In this document: piece by piece, positions 28,722 to 37,427 of the stretch
How the letters are laid out: each line of letters starts with the position of its first letter
Numbering within the stretch: the stretch's first letter is position 1
NCBI GenBank assembly: GCA_050246595.1
Contig: JBFWVT010000008.1
Location: 50,125-114,124 of the forward strand
DNA from: DATARH01 sp050246595
Lineage (GTDB): Bacteria; Pseudomonadota; Alphaproteobacteria; ATCC43930; CGMCC-115725
Direction: 5' to 3'
DNA: 64,000 nt
Program-made: the position numbers and the translations under genes
The notes under the pieces: generated by a model
Told to the model about the DNA's origin: nothing
The model's input: the letters and a program-made list of their open reading frames with translations, nothing else
The model's database searches: none

Positions 28722-30761
28722 ATGAGCGGCGATTTCGCGATATTGGAAGCGACAGAAGAGACGGCTCGGCGCGAGCCGCCGCCGCGCATCGTCCGCCGCC
28801 TGCCGGTCGGGGCGGAGCAGCAGCCGGGGGGCGGGGTGCATTTCCGCATCTGGGCGCCGCGCGTCCGCGAGATCGCGGTCGAGATCCAAGACGCCATTGG
28901 AGGCGCGCACCCGATCCCGCTGCAAGCCGAGGCGGGAGGCTATTGGTCTGCGCTGGTGGCCGAGGCGCGTCCCGGCATGCGCTACGGGTTCCGTACCGAC
29001 ACGCTGGACACACTGCTCCCCGACCCGGTCTCGCGCTTCCAGCCGGAGGGACCGCACGGGCCTTCCGAGATCGTCGATCCCACGACGTTCGGCTGGACCG
29101 ACCAGGGTTGGCGCGGCCGGAAACGCGAGGAGATGGTCGTCTACGAGATGCATGTCGGCAGTTTTACACAAGAGGGGAGCTGGGAAGCGGCTTCCCGCGA
29201 ACTGCCCGAACTGGCGGCGCTCGGCATCACCTGCATCGAGCTGATGCCGGTCGCCGATTTCCCCGGATGTTTCGGCTGGGGTTATGACGGGGTCGATCTG
29301 TTCGCGCCGACCCGTCTGTACGGAAGCCCGGACGATTTCCGTCGCTTTATCGATCGCGCGCACGCGCACGGCATCGCGGTGATCCTCGACGTCGTCTACA
29401 ACCATTTCGGCCCGGACGGGAATTACGCGCCCTGCTTTTCGCAATCCTACTTCAGCGACCGCTACGACAACGAATGGGGCGACCCGATCAATTTCGACGG
29501 AACCGACAGCGCGCCGGTGCGCGAGTTCTTTCTCGCCAATGCCGGCTATTGGATCGACGAGTACCACCTCGACGGATTGCGGCTCGACGCGACGCAGCAG
29601 ATTTTTGACGCCTCCCCCGACAACATCATGGCAGCGATCGTGCGGCGGGTGCGCGAGGCGGCGGGCGATCGGGAAACCTTTATCGTCGGCGAGAACGAGC
29701 CGCAGCATTCCAGCCTCGTGCGTCCGCCGGAGCGCGGCGGCTGCGGGTTCGACGCGCTGTGGAACGACGATCTGCACCACGCCGCGATGGTCGCGCTGAC
29801 CGGAAGACGCGAGGCTTATTACACCGATTACCGCGGCGCGCCCGGCGAGTTCATCGCCGCCGCCAAATACGGCTTTTTGTACCAGGGTCAGCATTACGTC
29901 TGGCAGGGCAAGCGGCGCGGCGCACCCTCGCTCGACCTGCCGGCCGAGACGCGCGTGGTCTATCTGCAGAACCACGATCAGGTCGCGAACAGCGCCAACG
30001 GGCTGCGCGTGCACGCGCTGACCAGCCCCGGACGCTGGCGCGCGATGACCGCGTATCTGCTGCTGATGCCGGGGATTCCGATGCTGTTCCAGGGTCAGGA
30101 ATTCGCGGCCTCCGCGCCGTTCCTCTATTTCGCCGACCATCGCCCGGATCTGGTCGAGGCGGTGCGCCGGGGCCGCGCCGAGTTTCTCTCGCAGTTTCCC
30201 AGCATCGCCGACCCGGAGCTGCGCCGCCGTCTTACCCACCCGGCCGATGAGGACACGTTCCGCCGCTGCATCCTCGATCTGACCGAGCGCGAGCGTCACG
30301 CGCCGGCTTATGCTTTGCACCGCGACCTGCTGGCGCTGCGCCGCGACGATCCGGTGTTGCGGCGTCGGCCGGCGCGGGTCGATGGCGCGGTCATCGGCGA
30401 ACAGGCCTGGGTGCTGCGGTTTTTCGCCGAGGCGACCGCCGCCCCGGGCACCGACAACGACGCCGCCCGCCTGCTGATCGTCGATCTCGGCCGCGATCTG
30501 GCGCTCGCGCCGATGCCGGAGCCGCTGCTCGCGCCGCTCGAAGACCGCGTCTGGCAGATCCTGTGGTCGAGCGAGGCGCCGTGTTATGGCGGGGGCGGCA
30601 CGCCGCCGCTGTACCGCAACGGGGTCTTGCACATCCCCGGCGAGAGCGCGCTCGTATTGGCGCCCGGCCCGCTGACGCCGGACGCGGCGCCGGAATTGCG
30701 GCCCGATAAGCAGACCGCCAAACAGGCTGACACGGCGTCTGGGGAAAACGATGGCAAATGA
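28722..30761 (+). CDS. treZ: Malto-oligosyltrehalose trehalohydrolase
   Basis: GH13 enzyme of about 679 residues releasing trehalose from maltooligosyl-trehalose. An N-terminal E-set domain (VHFRIWAPRVREIAVEI) precedes the barrel. Catalytic regions are DVVYNHFGPDGNY, DGLRLDATQQIFD (nucleophile Asp), VGENEPQHSS (acid/base Glu) and LQNHDQVANSA. Its usual partner TreY is not in the window. The ATG at 28722 removes a poorly conserved upstream extension to 28608. It overlaps the next gene by 11 bases, forming a two-gene alpha-glucan operon. Confidence 0.92.
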   Translation: MSGDFAILEATEETARREPPPRIVRRLPVGAEQQPGGGVHFRIWAPRVREIAVEIQDAIGGAHPIPLQAEAGGYWSALVAEARPGMRYGFRTDTLDTLLPDPVSRFQPEGPHGPSEIVDPTTFGWTDQGWRGRKREEMVVYEMHVGSFTQEGSWEAASRELPELAALGITCIELMPVADFPGCFGWGYDGVDLFAPTRLYGSPDDFRRFIDRAHAHGIAVILDVVYNHFGPDGNYAPCFSQSYFSDRYDNEWGDPINFDGTDSAPVREFFLANAGYWIDEYHLDGLRLDATQQIFDASPDNIMAAIVRRVREAAGDRETFIVGENEPQHSSLVRPPERGGCGFDALWNDDLHHAAMVALTGRREAYYTDYRGAPGEFIAAAKYGFLYQGQHYVWQGKRRGAPSLDLPAETRVVYLQNHDQVANSANGLRVHALTSPGRWRAMTAYLLLMPGIPMLFQGQEFAASAPFLYFADHRPDLVEAVRRGRAEFLSQFPSIADPELRRRLTHPADEDTFRRCILDLTERERHAPAYALHRDLLALRRDDPVLRRRPARVDGAVIGEQAWVLRFFAEATAAPGTDNDAARLLIVDLGRDLALAPMPEPLLAPLEDRVWQILWSSEAPCYGGGGTPPLYRNGVLHIPGESALVLAPGPLTPDAAPELRPDKQTAKQADTASGENDGK

Positions 30762-32748
30762 GGTGCTCCGGGTCACCCGCAATCAAAATCCGGTAGTGGA
30801 GGCGGAGCGCGAGCGCGAGTGGCTCGTGACGAACGGGCTCGGCGGTTTCGCCTCGGCGACGGTGTCCGGCGAGATCGCGCGGCGCTATCACGGGTTTCTA
30901 ATCGCCGCGCTGCCGGCGCCGCTTGGCCGGGTCGTGCTGCTGAACGATCTCGACTGCGAGATCGAGCGCGCCGACGGCAGCACCGCGAATATCCGCGACG
31001 CCGGCAGCTTCGCCGGGTTCGTGCTGTCAATGGGGCTGCCGAGCTGGCGCTGGAACATCGACGGGCTGACGCTCGAACGCTCGGTGCTGATGCCGGAGCG
31101 GCACAATATGGTCCATGTCACGTTCCGGCTGATCGGGGCCGAGCGCAGCGCCCGTCTGCGCCTGCGGCCGTTTATCAGCTTTCGCCGGCTCGAGGCCGCC
31201 GTCGACAAACCGCTGGCTGACAATTACCGGCTGATCGTGCAAGGCCAACGCTACGAAGTCTATCAGGGCCCGGATCTGCCGACCCTGCGCATGATCATCA
31301 CCGGCTGCGATGGCGGGACGTTCACCGCCGATGGGGGGGTACGGAACGAGCACCTGTACCGCACCGAGGCCCAGCGCGGCTATGAGGCGCGCGGCTGGGT
31401 GTGGAGCCCGGGCTATTTCACGGCCGAGCTGCGGCCGGATTGCGCGGTGACGCTGATCGCCGGCACCGAGGGCTGGCACACGATGACGTCGCTGACCCCG
31501 GAGCAGGCGCACCGGTTCGAGATCGAGCGATGCCGCCGGCTGATCGCGCTGGCGGACCCGAAGGTCCGCAGCGGGTTCGGCGCCGAGCTGGTGCTCGCGG
31601 CCGACGCCTTTATTATCACCCCGGTCGGCCGGGTCGCCGACATCGCGCGCGCCTATGCCGAAGGCAATGAGGTGCGCACCGTCATCGCCGGCTACCACTG
31701 GTTCACCGACTGGGGCCGCGACACGATGATCTCGCTCGAAGGGCTGACCCTCGCCACCGGCCGGGTCGAGGAGGCCAAGTGGATCCTGCGCACCTTCGCC
31801 GACTACGTCCAGGACGGGCTGATCCCGAATATGTTCCCGGAGGGCGACACCGAGGGGCTTTATCACACCGCCGACGCGACATTGTGGTTCTTTCATGCGG
31901 TGGCGCGCTATCTCGCCCGCTGCCGCGACGAGACGACGCTGGAGATCCTGCTGCCGGTGCTGCTCGACATCGTGCGCCACCACATCGAGGGCTGCAAATT
32001 CGGCATCCGGATCGATCCGCAGGACGGGCTGCTGACGCAGGGCGAAGAGGGTTATCAGCTGACCTGGATGGACGCCAAGGTCGGCGATTGGGTGGTGACC
32101 CCGCGCCGCGGCAAGGCGGTCGAGATCAACGCGCTGTGGTACAACGCGCTGTGCCTGCTGCGAGACTGGCTGCGCGCCGCCGGCTACCCTGACGCCGACG
32201 ACATCGCGGCGCGAGCCGAGCAGGCGCGCCGCTCGTTCAACCGCCGTTTCTGGTACGACAAGGGCGGCTATCTGTACGACGTGATCGACGGCGAGAACGG
32301 CGACGACGCATCGTTCCGCCCGAACCAGATCATGGCGATCTCGCTCGACCATCCGGTGCTCGATGAGGAGCGCTGGCGTCCGGTTGTCGATGCGGTTCGC
32401 GACAGGCTGCTGACCCCGGTCGGGCTGCGCTCGCTGGCTCCCGGCGAGCCGGCGTACAAACCACGCTATTTCGGCGATCTGCGGTCACGCGACGCGGCCT
32501 ACCACCAGGGGACGGTATGGGCTTGGCTGATCGGCCCGTTTATCGACGCCTGGATGCGGACCTATCCGGAGAAGCGGGAGGTGGCCGCCGGCTTCCTGTC
32601 GGGGTTTGAGGCGCATCTCGGCGAGGCCGCGATCGGCTTGATCAGCGAAGTCTTCGACGCCGAACCGCCGTTCACGGCGCGCGGCTGCGTCGCGCAGGCC
32701 TGGAGCGTCGCCGAAGTGCTGCGCTGTCTCGTCAAGACGGCGCGGTGA
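30751..32748 (+). CDS. Amylo-alpha-1,6-glucosidase (glycogen debranching enzyme, GDE family)
   Basis: Protein of 665 residues. The N-terminal domain starts EREWLVTNGLGGFASATVSG with RRYHGFLIAA. The catalytic (alpha/alpha)6 barrel carries VIAGYHWFTDWGRDTMISLE, MFPEGDTEGLYHTADATLWF and AYHQGTVWAWLIGPF. It removes alpha-1,6 branches of glycogen, feeding linear chains to TreY/TreZ. The start follows GGGGAAAACG. Co-transcription with treZ suggests glycogen-to-trehalose conversion for osmotic protection. Confidence 0.92.
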   Translation: MANEVLRVTRNQNPVVEAEREREWLVTNGLGGFASATVSGEIARRYHGFLIAALPAPLGRVVLLNDLDCEIERADGSTANIRDAGSFAGFVLSMGLPSWRWNIDGLTLERSVLMPERHNMVHVTFRLIGAERSARLRLRPFISFRRLEAAVDKPLADNYRLIVQGQRYEVYQGPDLPTLRMIITGCDGGTFTADGGVRNEHLYRTEAQRGYEARGWVWSPGYFTAELRPDCAVTLIAGTEGWHTMTSLTPEQAHRFEIERCRRLIALADPKVRSGFGAELVLAADAFIITPVGRVADIARAYAEGNEVRTVIAGYHWFTDWGRDTMISLEGLTLATGRVEEAKWILRTFADYVQDGLIPNMFPEGDTEGLYHTADATLWFFHAVARYLARCRDETTLEILLPVLLDIVRHHIEGCKFGIRIDPQDGLLTQGEEGYQLTWMDAKVGDWVVTPRRGKAVEINALWYNALCLLRDWLRAAGYPDADDIAARAEQARRSFNRRFWYDKGGYLYDVIDGENGDDASFRPNQIMAISLDHPVLDEERWRPVVDAVRDRLLTPVGLRSLAPGEPAYKPRYFGDLRSRDAAYHQGTVWAWLIGPFIDAWMRTYPEKREVAAGFLSGFEAHLGEAAIGLISEVFDAEPPFTARGCVAQAWSVAEVLRCLVKTAR

Positions 32749-32808
32749 TCCGATAAAACGGCTACGATCCCGCCTCTGCCGGCCCGGCAGAACAATGCGG
32801 AGTAGATC

Positions 32809-33282
32809 GTGAGCGACATCGACTATCGCCCGGCGCGGCTTGACGATGCCGGCGAGATTCACGCGCTGCTGCTGCGTCTGGCGGCGGACATCCCGCTGCT
32901 CGTCGATACGCTCGAACGCGAGGAGGCGCTCTACACACTGGTGCGCAACTGCGCGCGATCGGGCGAGTCGTGGTTGGCCCGCAATGGGGACGGGCGTATC
33001 GTCGGCGTCGCCCTGGTCGAGCCGAACCAGCTCGGCCGTCATTATGCCGAGCACGAGGTGCTCGATCTGCGCCATGCCGCGGTCGCGCCGGAATACCGGG
33101 CGGGCGATGTTCTCGCCGCGCTGATCGGCAGGGTGACGGCACGGTTGCAACCGGTCGCGGCAAGGGTCGGCGCGCAGAACCGCACCGGTCTCGCCGCCTG
33201 TCTGCGCGAACTCGGTTTCCGCGCAACCGGCGCCGCCGGCGGCGAGCAGGTGTTGCGCTGGGAGCCGGGCGCACGCGCCTGA
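32809..33282 (+). CDS. GNAT-family N-acetyltransferase
   Basis: Protein of 157 residues with a GNAT fold: YRPARLDDAGEIHALLLRLA at the start, IVGVALVEPNQLG as the central strand, and LRHAAVAPEYRAGDVLAALI for the acetyl-CoA loop, which is less conserved than usual. The substrate is unknown. The GTG at 32809 has GCGGAG upstream. It is probably an independent unit after the debranching gene (60-base gap). Confidence 0.7.
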   Translation: MSDIDYRPARLDDAGEIHALLLRLAADIPLLVDTLEREEALYTLVRNCARSGESWLARNGDGRIVGVALVEPNQLGRHYAEHEVLDLRHAAVAPEYRAGDVLAALIGRVTARLQPVAARVGAQNRTGLAACLRELGFRATGAAGGEQVLRWEPGARA

Positions 33283-33351
33283 CCCGGCGACGCGCGCGAC
33301 CGTGCTACCATCCCCGTTGTCGCCGTGCCGGGGGAGAGCCGGGGGGAGAGG

Positions 33352-34563
33352 ATGAGCGAAGCCGTCTGGGCCGAGTCCGTGTGGAACGTGTTCCTGCGCC
33401 TGTCGCTGATCTCCTGCCCGGTCCGCCTCGTACCGGCGACCGCGCCGATCGACCGCGAGTTCGAGGCGCTGCTGTCCGAGAGCGGCGGGATCGTCGATCT
33501 GACCCGTTTTGTCCGCTCCGATCCGGTCGAGGGCGCGCGGGTCGGGACAAGCTACGACATCTACCCGAACGGTCCGGTTGCGGCCGAGACGCTCGACGCG
33601 CTGCGACAGGCGATGCGGCGCGTCGGCCGCGACGCGGTCGCCTTCGTATCGCACGGCGAACGTGAACGCATGCTGCTGATCGAGCCTTATGGCGGCGGGT
33701 TGCGGCTGTCGGTCATGCGGCGACCGCTGGTCGCGCCGGGGGTCTACGACGAACCCGCCGAAAGACAGGTTCCGGCGGAACTGGTCGACATGGCCGAGGC
33801 GGCGATCGGCCGGCGCCTGCACGACGAGGACGCCAACGGGCTGCACGAACGCTACGAGCACCGGATGCAGGCGCTGATCGCGGAGAAGACCGGCGGCGGG
33901 GTGGCGGAGCCGAACGCCCCGGAGTTGGGGGTCGTGGCGCCTGGGGTCGTGGCGCCTGGGGTCGTGGCGCCTGGGGTCGTGGCGGCGGCAGTATCGGCGG
34001 CACTGTCCCTTACGCCGCAATCCGAAGCGGTGCTGCCGGAAACACCGCTTCCCGACAGGGAGAGCGAGGCGGAAGCCGACGCCGCCCTCGCGGCGGAGCG
34101 TCTGCCGCGCGAGATCGGCACCGAGATCCTGCTGCGTCTGATTGATATCGGCGACCGCCGGTTTGACGGGCCGGGCTGGGCCGGGATGCCGGGCAGCGGG
34201 CGGCGCATCGAGGCGATCAGCATCCGGCCGCGCGACGAGCTGACCCCCGATGCGGTCGAGTTCCGCGTCTTCGCCCCGGAAGGCCGGGCGACGCCCTGGG
34301 TCGGCAACGGCAAATACGCCGGCACGAGCGGCCGGGAGCTGGCGCTGATCGGTTTCGCCGCCCGCCCGACGCCGGCGATCGGCGATCGCTTCGACATCGT
34401 CTACGAAGGGTGGTTTGCCGAGGGCGGCGCCGTCGGACCCCTGCGCAACGGCGAGAGCTGCGTCTCCCCGGTGCAAGACGACCCGATCGAGGCGCTGCGC
34501 GTCAGCTTTATCGAGCGGCGAACCGACGATTTGGAAGAACCGGCCAGCGAGGCCCCGCCATGA
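33352..34563 (+). CDS. Ku-like protein with C-terminal ChW-like repeats
   Basis: Protein of 403 residues. Residues about 8-180 follow bacterial Ku: VWNVFLRLSLISCPVRLVPA, then SYDIYPNGPVAAETLDALRQ, SHGERERMLLIEPYGGGLRL, and the helical LVDMAEAAIGRRLHDEDANG with HERYEHRMQALIAEK. A linker has GVVAP tandem repeats (residues about 193-211). Residues about 253-395 contain up to three ChW-like units, best seen as TPWVGNGKYAGTSGREL and GWAGMPGSGRRIEAISI. Ku binds DNA ends in non-homologous end joining with LigD, but no LigD gene is near. ChW units are otherwise known from extracellular clostridial proteins. The sequence is divergent from canonical Ku, so the role may differ. The ATG follows GGGGAGAGG. 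Confidence 0.7.
   Translation: MSEAVWAESVWNVFLRLSLISCPVRLVPATAPIDREFEALLSESGGIVDLTRFVRSDPVEGARVGTSYDIYPNGPVAAETLDALRQAMRRVGRDAVAFVSHGERERMLLIEPYGGGLRLSVMRRPLVAPGVYDEPAERQVPAELVDMAEAAIGRRLHDEDANGLHERYEHRMQALIAEKTGGGVAEPNAPELGVVAPGVVAPGVVAPGVVAAAVSAALSLTPQSEAVLPETPLPDRESEAEADAALAAERLPREIGTEILLRLIDIGDRRFDGPGWAGMPGSGRRIEAISIRPRDELTPDAVEFRVFAPEGRATPWVGNGKYAGTSGRELALIGFAARPTPAIGDRFDIVYEGWFAEGGAVGPLRNGESCVSPVQDDPIEALRVSFIERRTDDLEEPASEAPP
33928..33983. repeat. 15-bp tandem repeat in the Ku-like linker
   Basis: The unit ggggtcgtggcgcct begins at 33928, 33943, 33958 and 33973 (last copy partial), identical copies encoding GVVAP. Confidence 0.92.
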
Positions 34564-34626
34564 TGCCGTCCCTTCCCGCCTGCCCGGTTGCGCCTTAATC
34601 TCGTCCCGACGCATCGGGGCAGAGCC

Positions 34627-35796
34627 ATGAAAATCAAATCGGTCGAGGCGCGCTGGGTGCATATCCCGATCCCGCCCGAGCGCCAGCATGTCAGCGATTT
34701 CGGGCGCACCCTGTCGTTCGACGGCACGCTGGTGCGCATCGAGACCCAATGCGGCCTCGTCGGGTGGGGCGAAGCCAAGGCGCAGGTCGGCGGCATGGCG
34801 CAGAACCAGGCGCTGACCTGCCTGATCAACGAGGAGTTCGCGCCGCTGCTGAAAGGCGAGGACCCGCGCGACATTACCCGTCTCTGGGAAACGCTGTACA
34901 GCGGCACGCGCGGTCACTACGCGCTGCGCGAGGGCCGCGTCTTCCCGGTGCTCGGACGGCGCGGCATCACGGTGTCGGCGATCTCCGGGATCGATTGCGC
35001 GCTGTGGGACATACTGGGGAAATCGCTGGGCCAGCCGGTGTGGCGGCTGCTCGGCGGCCGCCGCGCCGAGAGGATGCCGGCCTATGCGTCGGGCGGCTGG
35101 GTTGGACCGGATAAGATCGGCGAGCAGCTTATGGGCTATGTCGAGGCCGGCGGGTTTGACGCGGTCAAGATGCGCGTCGGCATCATCGACGGCGACCCGC
35201 GCCATTCGGCGGCCCGCGTCCGCGCCGCGCGGGAGGCGCTCGGCTCGGAAATCGGGCTGATGTGCGACGCGCACGGCACGCTGTCGGTGGCCGAGGCGAA
35301 GCGCTTCTGCCGTCTGGTCGAGGATTGCAACCTGATGTGGTTCGAGGAGCCGGTCACCGCTGACGACAAACAAGGCCAAGCGCAGGTGCGCGCCGCCACC
35401 GACATCCCGATCGCCTCCGGCGAGAGCGAGTTCACCCGCCACGATTTCCGCGATCTGGCGGTGCTCGGCGCGGTCGACATCATGCAGCCCGATCTCGCGA
35501 TCTGCGGCGGCATCACCGAGGCGATGCGCATCTCGGCGCTGGCCGGCGCGTTCAACCTGAAGCTGGCGCCGCATCTGTGGGCCGGCGCGCCGGCTTTCGC
35601 CGCCGGTCTGCATGTTGCGGCGGCCTCTCCGGCCGGTTTCATCGTCGAATACTCGCTCGGCGCCAACCCGCTGCTGCACGATCTCGTCGAGGAGAGTTTC
35701 CCGGTCCGCGAGGGAATGATCGAAATTCCCGACCGCCCCGGCCTCGGCATCACCGTGCGCGAGGATTTTCTGGCCCGGCACACGGTCCCGGCATGA
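34627..35796 (+). CDS. Mandelate racemase/muconate lactonizing enzyme family (enolase superfamily)
   Basis: Cytosolic enzyme of 389 residues. The capping domain is followed by a barrel with FDAVKMRVG (catalytic Lys region), MCDAHGTLS (metal Asp), FEEPV (metal Glu), ASGESEF (metal Glu) and the C-terminal LAPHLWAG (possible base His). These residues suit a sugar-acid dehydratase or racemase; the substrate cannot be told. The ATG at 34627 gives the family N-terminus IKSVEARWVHIPIPPE; the upstream extension to 34588 is rejected. It overlaps an upstream ATG of the DUF433 frame as ATGA. Confidence 0.88.
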   Translation: MKIKSVEARWVHIPIPPERQHVSDFGRTLSFDGTLVRIETQCGLVGWGEAKAQVGGMAQNQALTCLINEEFAPLLKGEDPRDITRLWETLYSGTRGHYALREGRVFPVLGRRGITVSAISGIDCALWDILGKSLGQPVWRLLGGRRAERMPAYASGGWVGPDKIGEQLMGYVEAGGFDAVKMRVGIIDGDPRHSAARVRAAREALGSEIGLMCDAHGTLSVAEAKRFCRLVEDCNLMWFEEPVTADDKQGQAQVRAATDIPIASGESEFTRHDFRDLAVLGAVDIMQPDLAICGGITEAMRISALAGAFNLKLAPHLWAGAPAFAAGLHVAAASPAGFIVEYSLGANPLLHDLVEESFPVREGMIEIPDRPGLGITVREDFLARHTVPA

Positions 35797-35807
35797 AGGG
35801 GCTATCG

Positions 35808-36035
35808 ATGGATTATCGCGAGCGCATCGTCATCGACCCGCACATCCGCTTCGGCAAGCCATACGTGCGCGGGACCCGCATTACGGTCGGGGACATTCTC
35901 TCCTATCTCGCCTCGGGCATGAGCGAGGATGAAATCCTCGCCGATTTCCCGCAGCTCGAAAGAACGGATATCCGCGCCTGCCTGGCCTTTGCGGCGGAGC
36001 GCGAGCGTCGGGTCGTGAGTGTCCCGGCTCTCTGA
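35808..36035 (+). CDS. DUF433 antitoxin-like protein
   Basis: Protein of 75 residues with the DUF433 pattern YRERIVIDPHIRFGKPYVRG, TRITVGDILSYLASGMSEDE and LERTDIRACLAFAAER. DUF433 proteins have an HTH-like fold and usually act as antitoxin to a PIN-like DUF5615 toxin, as here. The ATG at 35808 has AAGGGG upstream; an ATG five codons earlier (35793) is an alternative coupled to the preceding gene. It overlaps the next gene by 17 bases. Confidence 0.88.
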   Translation: MDYRERIVIDPHIRFGKPYVRGTRITVGDILSYLASGMSEDEILADFPQLERTDIRACLAFAAERERRVVSVPAL

Positions 36036-36372
36036 GCCGATCCGGCTGCTGTTTGACGAGAACCTGTCCGCGCGATTGGGCGTGGCCCTGGCCGATATTT
36101 ATCCGGGCGCGGCCCATGTCGGCGAATTGGGACTGGCCGGCGCATCCGACGGCGCGATCTGCGATCACGCGCGACAGCATGGGCTCGCAATCGTCAGCAA
36201 GGACGAGGATTTTCAGCGGCTCGGCATTCTCTACGGGCCGCCCCCAAAGGTGATCTGGATACGGCTCGGCAATTGCTCGACCGATCAAATCATCGCCCTG
36301 CTGCGGCATCGCCGCAGTGAGATCGCAGAATTCTTGGCTGACGATGACGCCGCCTTTCTTGCGCTGGCGTGA
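36019..36372 (+). CDS. DUF5615 PIN-like toxin
   Basis: Protein of 117 residues with the Mut7-C/DUF5615 PIN-like pattern: IRLLFDENLSARLGVALADI (acidic DEN), AAHVGELGLAGASDGAICDH, AIVSKDEDFQRL (acidic DED) and VIWIRLGNCSTDQIIALL. Putative ribonuclease toxin of a VapBC-like pair with the overlapping DUF433 gene. The GTG at 36019 is the start. The pair is inserted between a sugar-acid enzyme and hydroxyacid dehydrogenase genes. Confidence 0.88.
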   Translation: MSRLSEPIRLLFDENLSARLGVALADIYPGAAHVGELGLAGASDGAICDHARQHGLAIVSKDEDFQRLGILYGPPPKVIWIRLGNCSTDQIIALLRHRRSEIAEFLADDDAAFLALA

Positions 36373-36439
36373 GCGGGTCGGCATGGTCCACGTCAGCAGA
36401 ATCGGCGGAAGGCAAGCCGCCAACGACAGGGGACCACCG

Positions 36440-37417
36440 GTGAAAGCGCTGTTTCTCGGCAATGTCGCGGCCGACACCTGTAACGGCATCAAGGACGCGC
36501 TGCCGCCCGAGCTCGGCTGCGTCGTCGTCGCCGACCCGCACGATCTCGCGCGCACGCCGCGGGAGGCGGCCGAGGCCGACATTCTCGTCAGCAATCATTG
36601 GCGTGCCGAGTATCCGCCCACGTCAAAGCTGCGCCTCGTGCAGGCGGTCGCGACCGGGATCGACCTGTTCGATCTCACCGCGCTGCCGAAGGGCGCCGTG
36701 GTCTGCAACGCCTATGGACACGAGAGCGCGATCGCCGAGTACGTCGTCATGACGTGGCTGGCGCTGCATCACCGGCTCTTTCAGATATCCGGCGAGTTCC
36801 GCGAGCGCGGCTCGTGGCGCACGAGCTGGGTCGAGAGCGGCGCGCCGCACGGCGAGGTGCGCGGCTCGACATTGGGCATTGTCGGATACGGCCGGGTCGG
36901 GCGCGAGGTCGCGCGCCGCGCCGCGCCGTTCGGAGCACGTATCCTCGCCGCCAACCGCACCCCGCGCGAGGCCGATCCCGGTGTCGAACGAGTCTATCCG
37001 CTGGCCGATCTCGACCGGATGCTGCCGGAATGCGATACGGTCGCGCTGTGCACCGCGCTCGGTCCCGAAACCACCGGGCTGATCGACGCAAATCGTCTGG
37101 CGCTGATAAAACCTGATGCGTTCCTGATCAATATCGCGCGCGGCCCCGTCGTGGACGAGGATGCGCTGTACGCGGCGTTGCGCGACGGAAGGCTCGGCGG
37201 CGCCGCGCTCGATGTCTGGTGGCAGTACCCGAACGACGCCGAACCCAACCGGCGCGGCTCCCGCCACAAGTTTCACGAGCTGCCAAACGTCATCGCCACG
37301 CCGCACAATTCCGGCTGGACCGGCGGCATGGTGCGTCGCCGTTGGGACGAAGTCGCCGAGAACCTCCGTCGCTTCGCGCGCGGCGAACCGCTGATAAACG
37401 TCGTGACCACGATCTGA
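36440..37417 (+). CDS. D-2-hydroxyacid dehydrogenase family protein (copy 1)
   Basis: NAD(P)-dependent enzyme of 325 residues. The Rossmann motif is LGIVGYGRVGREVARRAAPF. Catalytic Arg lies in INIARGPVVDE, Glu in the following LDVWW region, and His in IATPHNSGWTGG. It is a paralog of the next gene (same length, many shared blocks such as YGHESAIAEYVVMTWLALHH), so a local duplication is likely. The substrate is probably a 2-oxo/2-hydroxy acid linked to the adjacent enolase-superfamily enzyme (inference). The GTG start at 36440 follows AGGGGACCACC. Confidence 0.88.
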   Translation: MKALFLGNVAADTCNGIKDALPPELGCVVVADPHDLARTPREAAEADILVSNHWRAEYPPTSKLRLVQAVATGIDLFDLTALPKGAVVCNAYGHESAIAEYVVMTWLALHHRLFQISGEFRERGSWRTSWVESGAPHGEVRGSTLGIVGYGRVGREVARRAAPFGARILAANRTPREADPGVERVYPLADLDRMLPECDTVALCTALGPETTGLIDANRLALIKPDAFLINIARGPVVDEDALYAALRDGRLGGAALDVWWQYPNDAEPNRRGSRHKFHELPNVIATPHNSGWTGGMVRRRWDEVAENLRRFARGEPLINVVTTI

Positions 37418-37427
37418 GGCCCGCCCC

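Noticed and set aside
33352..34563. Complete bacterial NHEJ locus
   Set aside because: There is no LigD or ligase/primase gene adjacent and the Ku-like domain is divergent.
32485..35781. Very long reading frame on the minus strand (about 1,100 codons) opposite the debranching, Ku-like and enolase-superfamily genes
   Set aside because: It is antisense to several well-supported genes, has no domain pattern and a composition typical of high-GC shadow frames.
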